Origin: Clostridiales bacterium | GTDB lineage: Bacteria > Bacillota > Clostridia > Lachnospirales > UBA12420 | Length of the DNA: 64,000 nt | Direction: 5' to 3' | NCBI GenBank assembly: GCA_003452395.1 | Contig: DMOI01000014.1 | Span: forward strand, 16,998-80,997 | Part shown: piece after piece, positions 17,056 to 25,461 of the stretch | Layout of the letters: each line of letters begins with the position of its first letter | How positions within the stretch are numbered: position 1 is the first letter of the stretch | Program-made: the position numbers and the translations under genes | Notes under the pieces: generated by a model | Database searches by the model: none | What the model was told of the DNA's origin: nothing | The model's input: the letters and a program-made list of their open reading frames with translations, nothing else

Positions 17056-17760
17056 TTACAGTTTTTTACTGATAGTTGCAGTGTCTGTCCCTATTACGGA
17101 TAACTCCGCCAATACACTATTTTTAAAGTCCAGCACTTCCTTTACATCCCTCTGCTTTTTCAAATCATCTATGTAATATAATATTCCTTCAGATATGTCA
17201 GGTCTCGTTATTAAATAATTATACTCTTCAATAAATTCCGCATATAATTTACTTGCATGAGATTGAAACTTCTCTTTATACTCTTTTTGCAAAACCCCTG
17301 TAGACTCATGACCTGTAAAAGGGTCCATTACTTTAGGTACGAAAGCTATATTCCATGGTGCTTCAAAAAGAAAAATATTTTTAGTCCTTCCAAAGATATG
17401 TGACACTTGATAATTAAATATATTTTCATTACGAATATAATTTGTTAATTCTGATATTATCTTTTGAGGTTCTGAATTATTAGTAGGATCCTTTTTTACA
17501 TTATTATTTTTAAATAAGTACTTATACAAGTCAATATACAAACTCGTTCCTTTTGCATCCCTCCCATACCCTCGGATTTTAACTGCGCCATCATTAAATA
17601 TTCTATTTTTAAGATCTTTCCAATTTTCAGAAACCGAGTCAATTGGCGGCAAGATAGTTTCATCTATACCAAATTTATATAACTCTTCCTTGTTAATATT
17701 AAACTTCTTTATAAATTTCTCATATGAATCTTTTTTCTCCAACTCCAACATTAATATCAC
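17056..17760 (-). CDS. Hypothetical protein with HNH-like histidine/asparagine motif
   Basis: A 234-residue soluble protein. The segment around residues 115–155 reads NYQVSHIFGRTKN…APWNIAFVPKVMDPFTGHES. The order His–Asn–His, with hydrophobic strand in between, resembles the HNH (beta-beta-alpha metal) nuclease core. No zinc-binding CxxC pairs are present and the assignment is weak. It lies between the 934-residue gene and a GNAT gene on the same strand. Confidence 0.45.
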   Translation of the reverse strand: MILMLELEKKDSYEKFIKKFNINKEELYKFGIDETILPPIDSVSENWKDLKNRIFNDGAVKIRGYGRDAKGTSLYIDLYKYLFKNNNVKKDPTNNSEPQKIISELTNYIRNENIFNYQVSHIFGRTKNIFLFEAPWNIAFVPKVMDPFTGHESTGVLQKEYKEKFQSHASKLYAEFIEEYNYLITRPDISEGILYYIDDLKKQRDVKEVLDFKNSVLAELSVIGTDTATISKKL

Positions 17761-17805
17761 CTCAATTTTCTATTCAATCTAATCTTTCGTAATGGTCATG
17801 GTTAA

Positions 17806-18312
17806 CTAAATTATTACTTTTTCAATACTACCCTTTTTCATTTCATAATCTAACTTAATTTCAAACCCATGTTTTTTGTAAAAAGCTTTTAGCCTATCAA
17901 TGTGATCCCAATCAACACCTGATATTTCCCCATTCACTTTTAAATATCCGACTTTTTTAATAATCTCTAAAGCTTCTTTAATTAGTATACTTCCATAACC
18001 CTTATTTATATTATTACCCATAATTCTTATATCAGTTATAGTTGCAATCCCATCTGCCCCATTAACACTTAGAAATATGTCTCCTTTACTTACCCCATTG
18101 TGGGTTATAACTATTAGTCTTAATATAAATGCATCTGGTTTATTTGATGTACCACTTAAAACATGACATCTAATAATATAGCAGCGACTTTCTTCCTTAG
18201 CTGTTTTTGTAACAAAGCTATCTTCTGTTGCGACTATATTATTATACTTCTCGTATAGCATTAACATCTTTTTCTTTCTTTTCTCGCCTAACATTTTAAT
18301 TAATAACATCAT
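17806..18312 (-). CDS. GNAT-family N-acetyltransferase
   Basis: 168 residues with the GNAT acetyl-CoA binding pattern ITDIRIMGNNINKGYGSILIKEALEIIKK (residues about 90–120) and the C-terminal HIDRLKAFYKKHGFEI motif. The target of acetylation is unknown. A short gene lies just upstream on the same strand. Found in the cargo region of the prophage. Confidence 0.8.
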   Translation of the reverse strand: MMLLIKMLGEKRKKKMLMLYEKYNNIVATEDSFVTKTAKEESRCYIIRCHVLSGTSNKPDAFILRLIVITHNGVSKGDIFLSVNGADGIATITDIRIMGNNINKGYGSILIKEALEIIKKVGYLKVNGEISGVDWDHIDRLKAFYKKHGFEIKLDYEMKKGSIEKVII

Positions 18313-18334
18313 CTTACCTCCACTTAATCCACTC

Positions 18335-18502
18335 TTATTTATCTATTTTTTTAAGTTTTGATACGTACATTTCCACTATATCTTGCATGATTTGCTGAAA
18401 TTCTTTTCCATTATTATTATATACTCTCTCTACTTGAATTAGGCGTTTCGTATCGACACCCTTTTTTTCTATACTTACCATTTTCCCTTTAGTTTTCAAC
18501 AT
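18335..18502 (-). CDS. Small protein, 55 residues
   Basis: An open frame with ATG at 18,502 reads MLKTKGKMVSIEKKGVDTKRLIQVERVYNNNGKEF… and ends KLKKIDK. The KGVDTKRLIQVERVYN block resembles short proteins I recall from clostridial phages and conjugative elements. Function unknown. The ribosome binding site (GGGGGTAG region) is weak, but the codon pattern and conserved look support a real gene. Confidence 0.5.
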   Translation of the reverse strand: MLKTKGKMVSIEKKGVDTKRLIQVERVYNNNGKEFQQIMQDIVEMYVSKLKKIDK

Positions 18503-18636
18503 GGTCTACCCCCTATATATCTCACCTTTATTTACATTTTAAAAGAATAAAATCTTAAAATTACCTAACATTTACTAATTATATCATAATATTATTTTTT
18601 TTACTATATTAAACCTACCTAAATTTAACAATTAAC

Positions 18637-18665
18637 TTGATTTAAAACGAATTTTATGGTATATT
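18637..18665 (+). promoter_or_regulatory. Promoter of the HTH–methyltransferase gene
   Basis: TTGATT at 18,637–18,642 and TATATT at 18,660–18,665 with a 17-base spacer. It lies about 75 bases before the start at 18,739. The methyltransferase has its own helix-turn-helix, so repression here by its own product is likely, as is known for several m5C methyltransferases of type II systems. Confidence 0.55.
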
Positions 18666-18738
18666 CTACTAGTGTAATTGAGTGATACAAGCAATATTAG
18701 TTACTAAAATTTCAAAACATAAAATGAGGATGATGGCT

Positions 18739-19902
18739 ATGGAAAACAATGAATTAATTACAAATATTAGAAAAAGCTTAGATATTACTAGAAAAGAGTT
18801 CTCAGATGCTCTTCGCCTTCCAAAAGAGCATGAAAAATTATTAAAGCATTGGGAAGAAGGTACAATGGAAGTTCCTAAAGATGTTTTAAACAAAGTTTTA
18901 TCATTTCCTACAGATCCACCATTTAAAAATAGGTCCTTAAGTGAAAGTAAATTTACAACTATTGACTTATTTGCCGGAATAGGTGGAATTAGACAAGCAT
19001 TCTACAAATTAGGTGGTCATACTGTTTTCTCTTCAGAATGGGATAAGTTTTCTCAAAAAACATATCGTATCAATTACGGTGAAGTACCATCTGGAGATAT
19101 AACTAAAATAAATGAAAATGAGATTCCAGACCATGATATATTACTAGGCGGTTTTCCATGCCAACCTTTTTCACAAGCAGGCCTTAAAAGAGGGTTCGAG
19201 GATTCTAGAGGGACATTGTTTTTCGATGTAGCTAGAATAATAAAAGCAAAAAGGCCCAAAGCATTTTTATTAGAAAACGTGAAGCAGCTCAGAGGACATG
19301 ATGGTGGAAATACACTTAAAACTATACTTAATATCTTAGAAGAATTAAACTATTATGTACCAACACCTCAAGTTTTAAATGCTGTAAATTTCGGTGTGCC
19401 ACAAAATAGAGAGAGAATTATAATTGTTGGATTTGACAGAAGTCTTTTACCTCCAATGCCTATACCTTTTGAATATCCTGAGGGGAATAAATGTGTAACA
19501 CCTATAAAAGTCGGAGCAATATTAGAAAAAGAAGTTCCACATAAATTTACTATTTCTGATGCTTTATATAAAGGTCATCTTGAAAGAAAAGCTCAACATA
19601 AAGAAAAGGGAAACGGATTTGGATTTTGTCTTTTTAATGAAGAAAGCCGCTATACTAATACAATAAGTGCAAGGTACTATAAGGATGGTAGTGAAGCTCT
19701 TATTGAACAAAAAGGGAAAAATCCCCGTATGCTCACCCCTCGTGAATGTGCACGTTTACAAGGATTTCCTGATTCTTTTATTATTCCTGTATCAAATACT
19801 CAGGCTTATAAACAATTCGGTAATTCTGTAGCCATACCTGTAATGGAAGCTGTCGCTAAAGAAATGATAATCTTTATGGAATCACACGGTATGTTAAAAT
19901 AA
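18739..19902 (+). CDS. DNA cytosine-5 methyltransferase with N-terminal HTH (M1)
   Basis: The start is set at ATG 18,739 (MENNELITNIRKSL), eight bases after AGGA; the longer open frame begins at 18,682. Residues 1–70 are a helix-turn-helix-like region (LDITRKEFSDALRLPKEHEKLLKHWEEG). The m5C motifs follow in order: I DLFAGIGGIRQAF, IV GGFPCQPFSQAG with catalytic Cys, VI ENVKQL, VIII QNRERIIIVG, IX RMLTPRECARLQGFP and X QFGNSVAIPV. It faces the restriction gene and shares a terminator with it. A fused N-terminal HTH is known in M.ScrFIA-type enzymes, where it gives autoregulation. Confidence 0.88.
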   Translation: MENNELITNIRKSLDITRKEFSDALRLPKEHEKLLKHWEEGTMEVPKDVLNKVLSFPTDPPFKNRSLSESKFTTIDLFAGIGGIRQAFYKLGGHTVFSSEWDKFSQKTYRINYGEVPSGDITKINENEIPDHDILLGGFPCQPFSQAGLKRGFEDSRGTLFFDVARIIKAKRPKAFLLENVKQLRGHDGGNTLKTILNILEELNYYVPTPQVLNAVNFGVPQNRERIIIVGFDRSLLPPMPIPFEYPEGNKCVTPIKVGAILEKEVPHKFTISDALYKGHLERKAQHKEKGNGFGFCLFNEESRYTNTISARYYKDGSEALIEQKGKNPRMLTPRECARLQGFPDSFIIPVSNTQAYKQFGNSVAIPVMEAVAKEMIIFMESHGMLK

Positions 19903-19947
19903 AAAAAGTGTCTCATCATTTTAATTGAATTTGATGAGACACTTTTT
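19903..19947. terminator. Bidirectional terminator between convergent M1 and R genes
   Basis: A perfect stem of 16 pairs (AAAAAGTGTCTCATCA with TGATGAGACACTTTTT) flanked by A and T tracts, between the stop codons at 19,902 and 19,953. The symmetry allows use on both strands. Confidence 0.9.
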
Positions 19948-19952
19948 TAGTC

Positions 19953-20795
19953 TTATTCGTGCACTTCTGTAATTAAACTATTCCAGAAATTATTGTTAGC
20001 TCTCCATTGAGAATATGGTCGTACATTACCCTCATACATTCCACTATCAAAAAAGACTATACCCTGTTCAACAAGTCTTAACCATTCATCATAATTTACT
20101 GGCTTACCAAAGCATATTTTAGTGTATGCACCTGAAGCATCTTTTTTACATGTAAACCAACCCTCGTGATTAAATTTATCTTCCAACTTTTCTTTTAAAC
20201 ACTTGTCCGTACGTCTTGTAGAAGGTGAAGAAATACCATACCATCTTGCAATAACTAGATGTTCTATCTGTAAAGCAATTGGAACAATTAAAGATTTATC
20301 TGTTCTCTGATCATGACTGTAAGAATAAACAGCAATAATATCCTTAGTATCAGTTATTTCAAGTCTTTGGCCATATGCATTATAGTGTCCTATTTTAGGA
20401 CATGGAGTTCCTGACCAAGAATAACGCTCATTTTTTTCAGGATTTGGTCTTCCGAATATTTTCAAAAAGCTATCTTGCTTTTGGTATTTTGCACTTCCAA
20501 TAAATAATTGACTATATTCGGGCATAGTAAACACATATTGATTCGCAGACCAATCACCGAAAGTTGTTTTAGATGTTGTTTCATCCTTCAATTCATATCC
20601 CATAAAATCAGACTCATTATTTGCATTAGCAGTAATACCAAACTGTTGTTCTAACCAATGTCCCTCTCTACCATCATGTCGTGTGTTCCTTCCTTCAGTA
20701 TCAGATATTCTTCCTTTAACGTTTCTGTAAAACAATTCTAAAATTTTCTCTTTTGCAGTCATAATATATTTCTCCTTTCCGCTCAATAGAGCCAC
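19953..20795 (-). CDS. Type II restriction endonuclease, LlaMI/ScrFI-like
   Basis: A 280-residue protein. Family-like features are GREGHWLEQQFGI, then DFMGYELKDETTSKTTFGDW, where D…E-x-K forms a plausible PD-(D/E)XK core (residues about 60–80), and a C-terminal DEWLRLVEQGIVFFDSGMY. This resembles the LlaMI group (PF09562), whose members cut CCNGG. The pairing with two m5C methyltransferases also matches the ScrFI system. The recognition site is inference. The likely start is MTAKEKILELFYRN, about 11 codons into the open frame. It is the last gene of the leftward operon. Confidence 0.75.
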   Translation of the reverse strand: MALLSGKEKYIMTAKEKILELFYRNVKGRISDTEGRNTRHDGREGHWLEQQFGITANANNESDFMGYELKDETTSKTTFGDWSANQYVFTMPEYSQLFIGSAKYQKQDSFLKIFGRPNPEKNERYSWSGTPCPKIGHYNAYGQRLEITDTKDIIAVYSYSHDQRTDKSLIVPIALQIEHLVIARWYGISSPSTRRTDKCLKEKLEDKFNHEGWFTCKKDASGAYTKICFGKPVNYDEWLRLVEQGIVFFDSGMYEGNVRPYSQWRANNNFWNSLITEVHE

Positions 20796-20816
20796 TTAAG
20801 TAATCTCATTACTTGC

Positions 20817-21911
20817 TTACTTTTTATCTGAAAATAAACTTCTAAAAACTGCCTCTAATACTGATACTACAATACTATTTCCAGCCTGCTTGTATAGGCT
20901 TGTATTACTAACCAATTGGCTTGCTTTATAAAAGTCATTATCACTGCACCCCATTAATCTCCACGTCTCTACAGGTTTTAGCCTTCTTACCATAAACTTT
21001 CCCTCAGCATTTTTCTTGTCAGTAACTAATTGCCTTCTATGTTTTGCTAAAAAGTCTTGCAATGTAACACCTTTCCAATAATTAGCATCTAAGCAGTAGC
21101 TTACTACTTGATTAATTTCGTTATCCATAACCTGACCCTTTTTCAAATAGAAAGAATCTTCTACATTTTCCTCTAGGACATCCTTTAAGACTTTTTTTAG
21201 TTGTACTGGTTCAGGGAATTTGAAATCAATGGAATGATCCAAAACACTAATACAAAAAACTCTTTCTCGGTTCTGTGGTATTCCAAAATTACGTGCATTC
21301 AAAATTCCCCATGTATTTTTGTATCCAATAGACTCAAGATATTCCAAGAATTTTTCAAAGTTTTTTTTATGATTGCATCCAATCAAATTCTTAACATTTT
21401 CCATCATAAGATACTTTGGTTTTTTTGTCTCAATAATTTTGCAGCATTCCCAAAGTAAAGATGATCTGGTGCCTGAATCAGCATTAAACCCATTCTGATA
21501 ACCTGCTACAGAAATATCTTGGCAAGGAAACGAGTAAGTAAATAAATCAAAATCTGGCAGTTTAGCTGGATCAATACGTAGAATATCACCATAATTATTT
21601 ATTAGCTTATTAGCCAAATACATCTCTTGTAATTTATCTTTTTTTAGCTTCCTTGCCCTGTTTTCAAATGTCTTATAATCTAATGGCACATTAATCTCTT
21701 CTAAATATTTATATATTTCTTCATCATCATCTGGAATCCACTTATTGATCTCTTTTCTTAAATTTAAGAAATCACTATGAATCGCTGCATATGATAATAG
21801 CACATCTCCTTCAATTTCTGATATACCTACTACTTCATGAGGTATTTGCAAATTTCTTAATGCCATCCTCTGACTCCCATAACCCGCAAATGCTTCAAAT
21901 ACTTTCAACAT
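20817..21911 (-). CDS. DNA cytosine-5 methyltransferase (M2)
   Basis: 364 residues with motif I FEAFAGYGSQRMAL, motif IV YSFPCQDISVAG (catalytic Cys), motif VI ENVKNLIG, motif VIII QNRERVFCISV, motif IX RRLKPVETWRLMGC and motif X YKQAGNSIVVSVLEAV. An insertion of about 50 residues precedes motif IV. It is sequence-divergent from M1, as for the two enzymes of ScrFI, which modify different cytosines of the same site. It lies 21 bases upstream of the restriction gene and 31 bases downstream of the glycosylase-like gene, in one operon. Confidence 0.87.
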   Translation of the reverse strand: MLKVFEAFAGYGSQRMALRNLQIPHEVVGISEIEGDVLLSYAAIHSDFLNLRKEINKWIPDDDEEIYKYLEEINVPLDYKTFENRARKLKKDKLQEMYLANKLINNYGDILRIDPAKLPDFDLFTYSFPCQDISVAGYQNGFNADSGTRSSLLWECCKIIETKKPKYLMMENVKNLIGCNHKKNFEKFLEYLESIGYKNTWGILNARNFGIPQNRERVFCISVLDHSIDFKFPEPVQLKKVLKDVLEENVEDSFYLKKGQVMDNEINQVVSYCLDANYWKGVTLQDFLAKHRRQLVTDKKNAEGKFMVRRLKPVETWRLMGCSDNDFYKASQLVSNTSLYKQAGNSIVVSVLEAVFRSLFSDKK

Positions 21912-21942
21912 AATATGCTCCTTTTAATATAATATCTTCCAC

Positions 21943-23496
21943 CTATCTATAATTAACAAACTCACTCATTGAAACACTATCTGCCGATAACATTTCTTCT
22001 GTAACAGCATCATTTAAAATATATCCTGAAAACTCATCATTCAGGTGCCATTCAATTTTACCTTTATGTTCATACTTCCTATATACTTTTTTAGGTATCG
22101 AATTTTCAAGTGTGCAGAAAAACAAAATATCTTTGATTCGGAGACCCTTTTCAGTAATAACTTTACTAATTTCACTTGCCTCTACATCTCCAGAGTGCAA
22201 TACTACTTTAGCTGTATTACATTTACTCAATCCAACACATGTCCCCTTTAATTTACATTCGCAACATGCGATTGGATTTATTCCTCTTAAATCTGAATTT
22301 CCTATTGTTCCATACCTTTGGCACCATAAGACATCAAAGAAAGCCTTCATATTTGTTTTGTTAGCCTGACTAGCTAACCATATAACCCTCTCTATTTTCC
22401 CAAGTTTATCAAAGCTATTATAAAAATCGTTTCTATCAACAATTCCCAGTGCATATTGATGAAATGTTTCAATCCATGTGTCTATAGGTATTATTTCATC
22501 TTTTTCAAAGCCTTGTTGTAAAAAGCAGGCAATTACCTTTTCTGAATAGCCTTTCAACTTATTACCATTAGAATAAACCTCTTTAAAAAAGTCCTTTTCC
22601 CATGTTTTATAATCATTTGTAATTATATTTATAGCTGCGCTTGTATAAAATGCTGCTCTCCATCCGTGACGATTAAATGCATCTACCAAGGTATCTAAAG
22701 ATCTCTTATCTTCTGCATCTATATCGTTCGTTGCTAAATATTTATTAGTTACGCCTTGCATAAAGTCCTCTTTATTTTGTGGCCAAGCACTAATTTGAGA
22801 TTTAAAACTATGCCCTGATATTTCCACGTTTTTTGTAAAGTCTAGATTAAACACTTTTTTCATTGCATTAAATAACCTTTTATATATTGGAAATTCATCT
22901 AATGTATTTGTAGCTATATCTTGGTATGTAGGCAAAAGATAGTACTCTAGATGTTCCCATTTTTGATTAAATTCTACCCTTTCCCCAAATGCACTCATAA
23001 AATTATATAACATCCTCATTTCACTTTGTCTACCAGTTTTGGGTTGCCAAGCTGAAACAAACCTTATCATTGAGTAGACTTCTTCATAAAACTGACCAAA
23101 TGGAATATAATCTCCGTAAGACAACTTAATGTATGTCCATAAATCTTCAAAGAATGCCTCATACTCCCTATTTCCTTTGCAATATGATAATATATCTTCC
23201 TTTGATATTTTATGAGAATAACCTATTCTTTCACTTAATTCGCTTTTTAAAATATTGCAAGCAAACTCATCCCCTGTTTCTACATTAGTTAGAACTGTAA
23301 ATTGTGCATCACAACAATCCTCTTTAATGTCGAAACTTACGGAAACTGGACAACCAATTATCCGCATTCCATTTTTAACAACGTGTATATACATAATTGG
23401 AAATTGTGGCAAATCAGTATAGTAAACCTCAATTTTAGGTATCCACTGTAGTGGTACATTTGCTATTGTGATTTTCATTTCATTTTTAAGTTCCAC
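21943..23496 (-). CDS. HhH-GPD DNA glycosylase-like protein in the restriction operon
   Basis: A 517-residue protein. Residues about 330–375 read LKGYSEKVIACFLQQGFEKDEIIPIDTWI, which aligns with the helix-hairpin-helix–GPD signature of EndoIII/OGG1 (LPGVGxK…VDxH), including the catalytic Lys and Asp. Near residue 430 a five-cysteine cluster (CCECKLKGTC…C) could hold the iron–sulfur cluster typical of EndoIII and MIG glycosylases. The N-terminal 250 residues are unique. An m5C restriction system creates T:G mismatches by deamination; a glycosylase in the same operon would repair them, as MIG does beside M.MthTI. Activity is not proven. Confidence 0.6.
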   Translation of the reverse strand: MELKNEMKITIANVPLQWIPKIEVYYTDLPQFPIMYIHVVKNGMRIIGCPVSVSFDIKEDCCDAQFTVLTNVETGDEFACNILKSELSERIGYSHKISKEDILSYCKGNREYEAFFEDLWTYIKLSYGDYIPFGQFYEEVYSMIRFVSAWQPKTGRQSEMRMLYNFMSAFGERVEFNQKWEHLEYYLLPTYQDIATNTLDEFPIYKRLFNAMKKVFNLDFTKNVEISGHSFKSQISAWPQNKEDFMQGVTNKYLATNDIDAEDKRSLDTLVDAFNRHGWRAAFYTSAAINIITNDYKTWEKDFFKEVYSNGNKLKGYSEKVIACFLQQGFEKDEIIPIDTWIETFHQYALGIVDRNDFYNSFDKLGKIERVIWLASQANKTNMKAFFDVLWCQRYGTIGNSDLRGINPIACCECKLKGTCVGLSKCNTAKVVLHSGDVEASEISKVITEKGLRIKDILFFCTLENSIPKKVYRKYEHKGKIEWHLNDEFSGYILNDAVTEEMLSADSVSMSEFVNYR

Positions 23497-23545
23497 TATA
23501 AATCACTCCTTTATCTTTAGTTTCTAAATTTCTATGGTGCTATAG

Positions 23546-23977
23546 CTAAATTAACTTTTTTAGTACATCCCAATCTTCTCTAACAAACATTAACTTTACT
23601 TTTGCTGCGTTATCTACATTGTCTTTTATGTATGTATAATAGTTAACGTAAATCTTATATATCAATCTTAATGTATTTTCATCCATATGTTTATTAAATT
23701 CTGTCTTCATTACATCTTCATAAAAAATTGTACTTATTTCTGAAGCTTTTTCATATTTCTTTTGTTCTAAAATTTCTTTAACATTCTCGTAATTTTTACT
23801 TGCTTCATCTTTAAGAAAATTTAACTTAATGTTCATTATTTTTTTCTCATTTTTTATTTTATCGTTCTGTTCTCTTTTATAAAAAATGTAGGCAACTAAA
23901 TATCCAAAACTAAACCCAAATATACTACCTATAAACTGAACCAATAAATCTACAACAACTTTTTCCATTGTATGCAC
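23546..23977 (-). CDS. Single-pass membrane protein with coiled-coil tail
   Basis: 143 residues. One membrane helix near the N-terminus (LLVQFIGSIFGFSFGYLVAYIFY, residues about 9–31) is followed by a charged helical region. No family recognised. It lies nine bases after the ASCH gene and 49 bases before the glycosylase-like gene, so it is part of the restriction operon. A role as sensor or anchor is speculation. Confidence 0.55.
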   Translation of the reverse strand: MHTMEKVVVDLLVQFIGSIFGFSFGYLVAYIFYKREQNDKIKNEKKIMNIKLNFLKDEASKNYENVKEILEQKKYEKASEISTIFYEDVMKTEFNKHMDENTLRLIYKIYVNYYTYIKDNVDNAAKVKLMFVREDWDVLKKLI

Positions 23978-23986
23978 CTCATCCGT

Positions 23987-24400
23987 TTAAAATATTTTTA
24001 TCATTTTACCATTCTTATTAAGATAATTCATTAATTCCTCATACTTTTTACTATATGCAAAACTTTGTGGTGGAGTAAACCCAAACTCTGTCTTTAATCT
24101 CTCCAAGGGAATTGGTTCGACCAACTCAAACATATGCAATATTGGATATGCATATTTACCTTTTCTTTCTCCTTTATTAAATTCTACATTTCCTATACCA
24201 TTTTCTTCTATCTTATTAGGGTATACTACTGGTGTTTCTACTTCAAATAAATACATTAGCTTCGCCACTGGAACCGTAACATATGTTAGCAATAAGGATG
24301 GAATGTCCTTTGGTATTCTACTTCTAAATTCATGATTTTTTTTTCCATCTTTAATCATCTTTGCATACTTAGGTTTCAAACTTATTATCACTTCGCTCAT
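23987..24400 (-). CDS. ASCH/PUA-like domain protein
   Basis: 137 residues with the ASCH start pattern VIISLKPKYAKMIKDGKKNHEFRSRIP, followed by strands and the C-terminal YPILHMFELVEPIPLERLKTEFGFTPPQSF block. ASCH and related PUA-fold domains bind RNA or modified bases. As first gene of the operon containing two m5C methyltransferases and a glycosylase-like protein, it may sense a modified base; this is inference. It has a good ribosome binding site (GAAAGGAAG). Confidence 0.7.
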   Translation of the reverse strand: MSEVIISLKPKYAKMIKDGKKNHEFRSRIPKDIPSLLLTYVTVPVAKLMYLFEVETPVVYPNKIEENGIGNVEFNKGERKGKYAYPILHMFELVEPIPLERLKTEFGFTPPQSFAYSKKYEELMNYLNKNGKMIKIF

Positions 24401-24423
24401 AATGCACTTCCTTTCATGTAAGA

Positions 24424-24452
24424 ATTATAGCATAAAATAATTTATTTTGAAA
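24424..24452 (-). promoter_or_regulatory. Promoter of the ASCH–glycosylase–M2–R operon
   Basis: On the minus strand TTTCAA (24,452–24,447), a 17-base spacer and a consensus TATAAT (24,429–24,424), about 25 bases before the ASCH start at 24,400. This is the only clear promoter seen for the five leftward genes down to 19,953. Confidence 0.6.
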
Positions 24453-24466
24453 TACTTTAGAAATTT

Positions 24467-24498
24467 AAAAATAGCATATTTTTAAATATGCTATTTTT
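24467..24498. terminator. Terminator after ligD
   Basis: AAAATAGCATATTT paired with AAATATGCTATTTT, with a T tract on the minus strand. It separates the Ku–ligase operon from the restriction operon. Confidence 0.8.
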
Positions 24499-24507
24499 TA
24501 CTAAATA

Positions 24508-25461
24508 TTAGACTTCCACTATATTATTTTGGTATATACAATTTTCAGGTAAAACATCATCTCTTAACCCTTTAAAAACAGGCTGTCTTAATCCTCCACT
24601 TTCAGTTTCCTCCATATACTGTACATTACATACAAGTACAGGTTGTAACCAAACTACATTCTCAAAATTGGGAAATTCGGGATAAACTAAGTTCGATGCT
24701 CTAGATGTTGATTGCATTATTCCATAATCTACCCTAGATATTCCCAAACTTATATGACCTCTATATACAATATTCTTTTCACTGTAGCTACCTATTAAAA
24801 CACTAATTATAGAATCACTTTTTTGAAAGTATCCGCACACAATAAAATCCTCATCAATAAGGGCTTTTATTTTTATCCAATCCTTAGATCGTTTGCCAAA
24901 GTAATACTTGCTATCCTTTTTCTTTGCAACAATACCTTCTAATCCCTGTTGTTCAGCAGCATTGTACAAAGCTATACCTTCTTTTTTAAATACTCTTGAG
25001 ACCACCAAAAAGGGAGTTTCATTAACTAAGTCAGAAAGAATTTTTTTACGTTCAGATAATGGTCTATCCGTAATTTGCTCGTTACCAGCATAAAGTACAT
25101 CATATGCGGCAAAGCAAACAGGTAGCCTTCCTGCAGCGAGAGATATTTTTATTTTATTTGTCATAAGGCTTCTACGCTGCACCTCAAAAAAGTTAGGTCT
25201 ACCCTTTTCCATCACAAAAACTTCTCCATCAAGAATGCAACGTTTTTTTACTTGCTTATGAATTGAATTTAATTCAGGATAAGTATCTGTTACTCTTTTA
25301 TTCCGTTTATTTCTAAGTTCAACACCCTCATCTGATAAATAAGCTAAACAACGTATACCATCAAATTTTAATTCAAAATAAAATTCATCTGAATTAAAAG
25401 GTTTTTGATTTTTATCAAAAATTAACATCGGGGCGATATCTTTAGTTTCAAAAATATCCAT
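24508..25461 (-). CDS. ligD: ATP-dependent DNA ligase, LigD ligase domain only
   Basis: 317 residues. The nucleotidyltransferase motif I ELKFDGIR (Lys32) is followed by DGEVFV, FAAYDVLYAG, GLEGIVAKKKDSKY and WIKIKAL, then an OB-fold domain ending in LRQPVFKGLRDD. It matches the ligase domain of LigD and lacks the polymerase and phosphoesterase domains, as in many Bacillota and phage versions. It overlaps the ku gene by one base and should seal double-strand breaks with Ku. Confidence 0.88.
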   Translation of the reverse strand: MDIFETKDIAPMLIFDKNQKPFNSDEFYFELKFDGIRCLAYLSDEGVELRNKRNKRVTDTYPELNSIHKQVKKRCILDGEVFVMEKGRPNFFEVQRRSLMTNKIKISLAAGRLPVCFAAYDVLYAGNEQITDRPLSERKKILSDLVNETPFLVVSRVFKKEGIALYNAAEQQGLEGIVAKKKDSKYYFGKRSKDWIKIKALIDEDFIVCGYFQKSDSIISVLIGSYSEKNIVYRGHISLGISRVDYGIMQSTSRASNLVYPEFPNFENVVWLQPVLVCNVQYMEETESGGLRQPVFKGLRDDVLPENCIYQNNIVEV

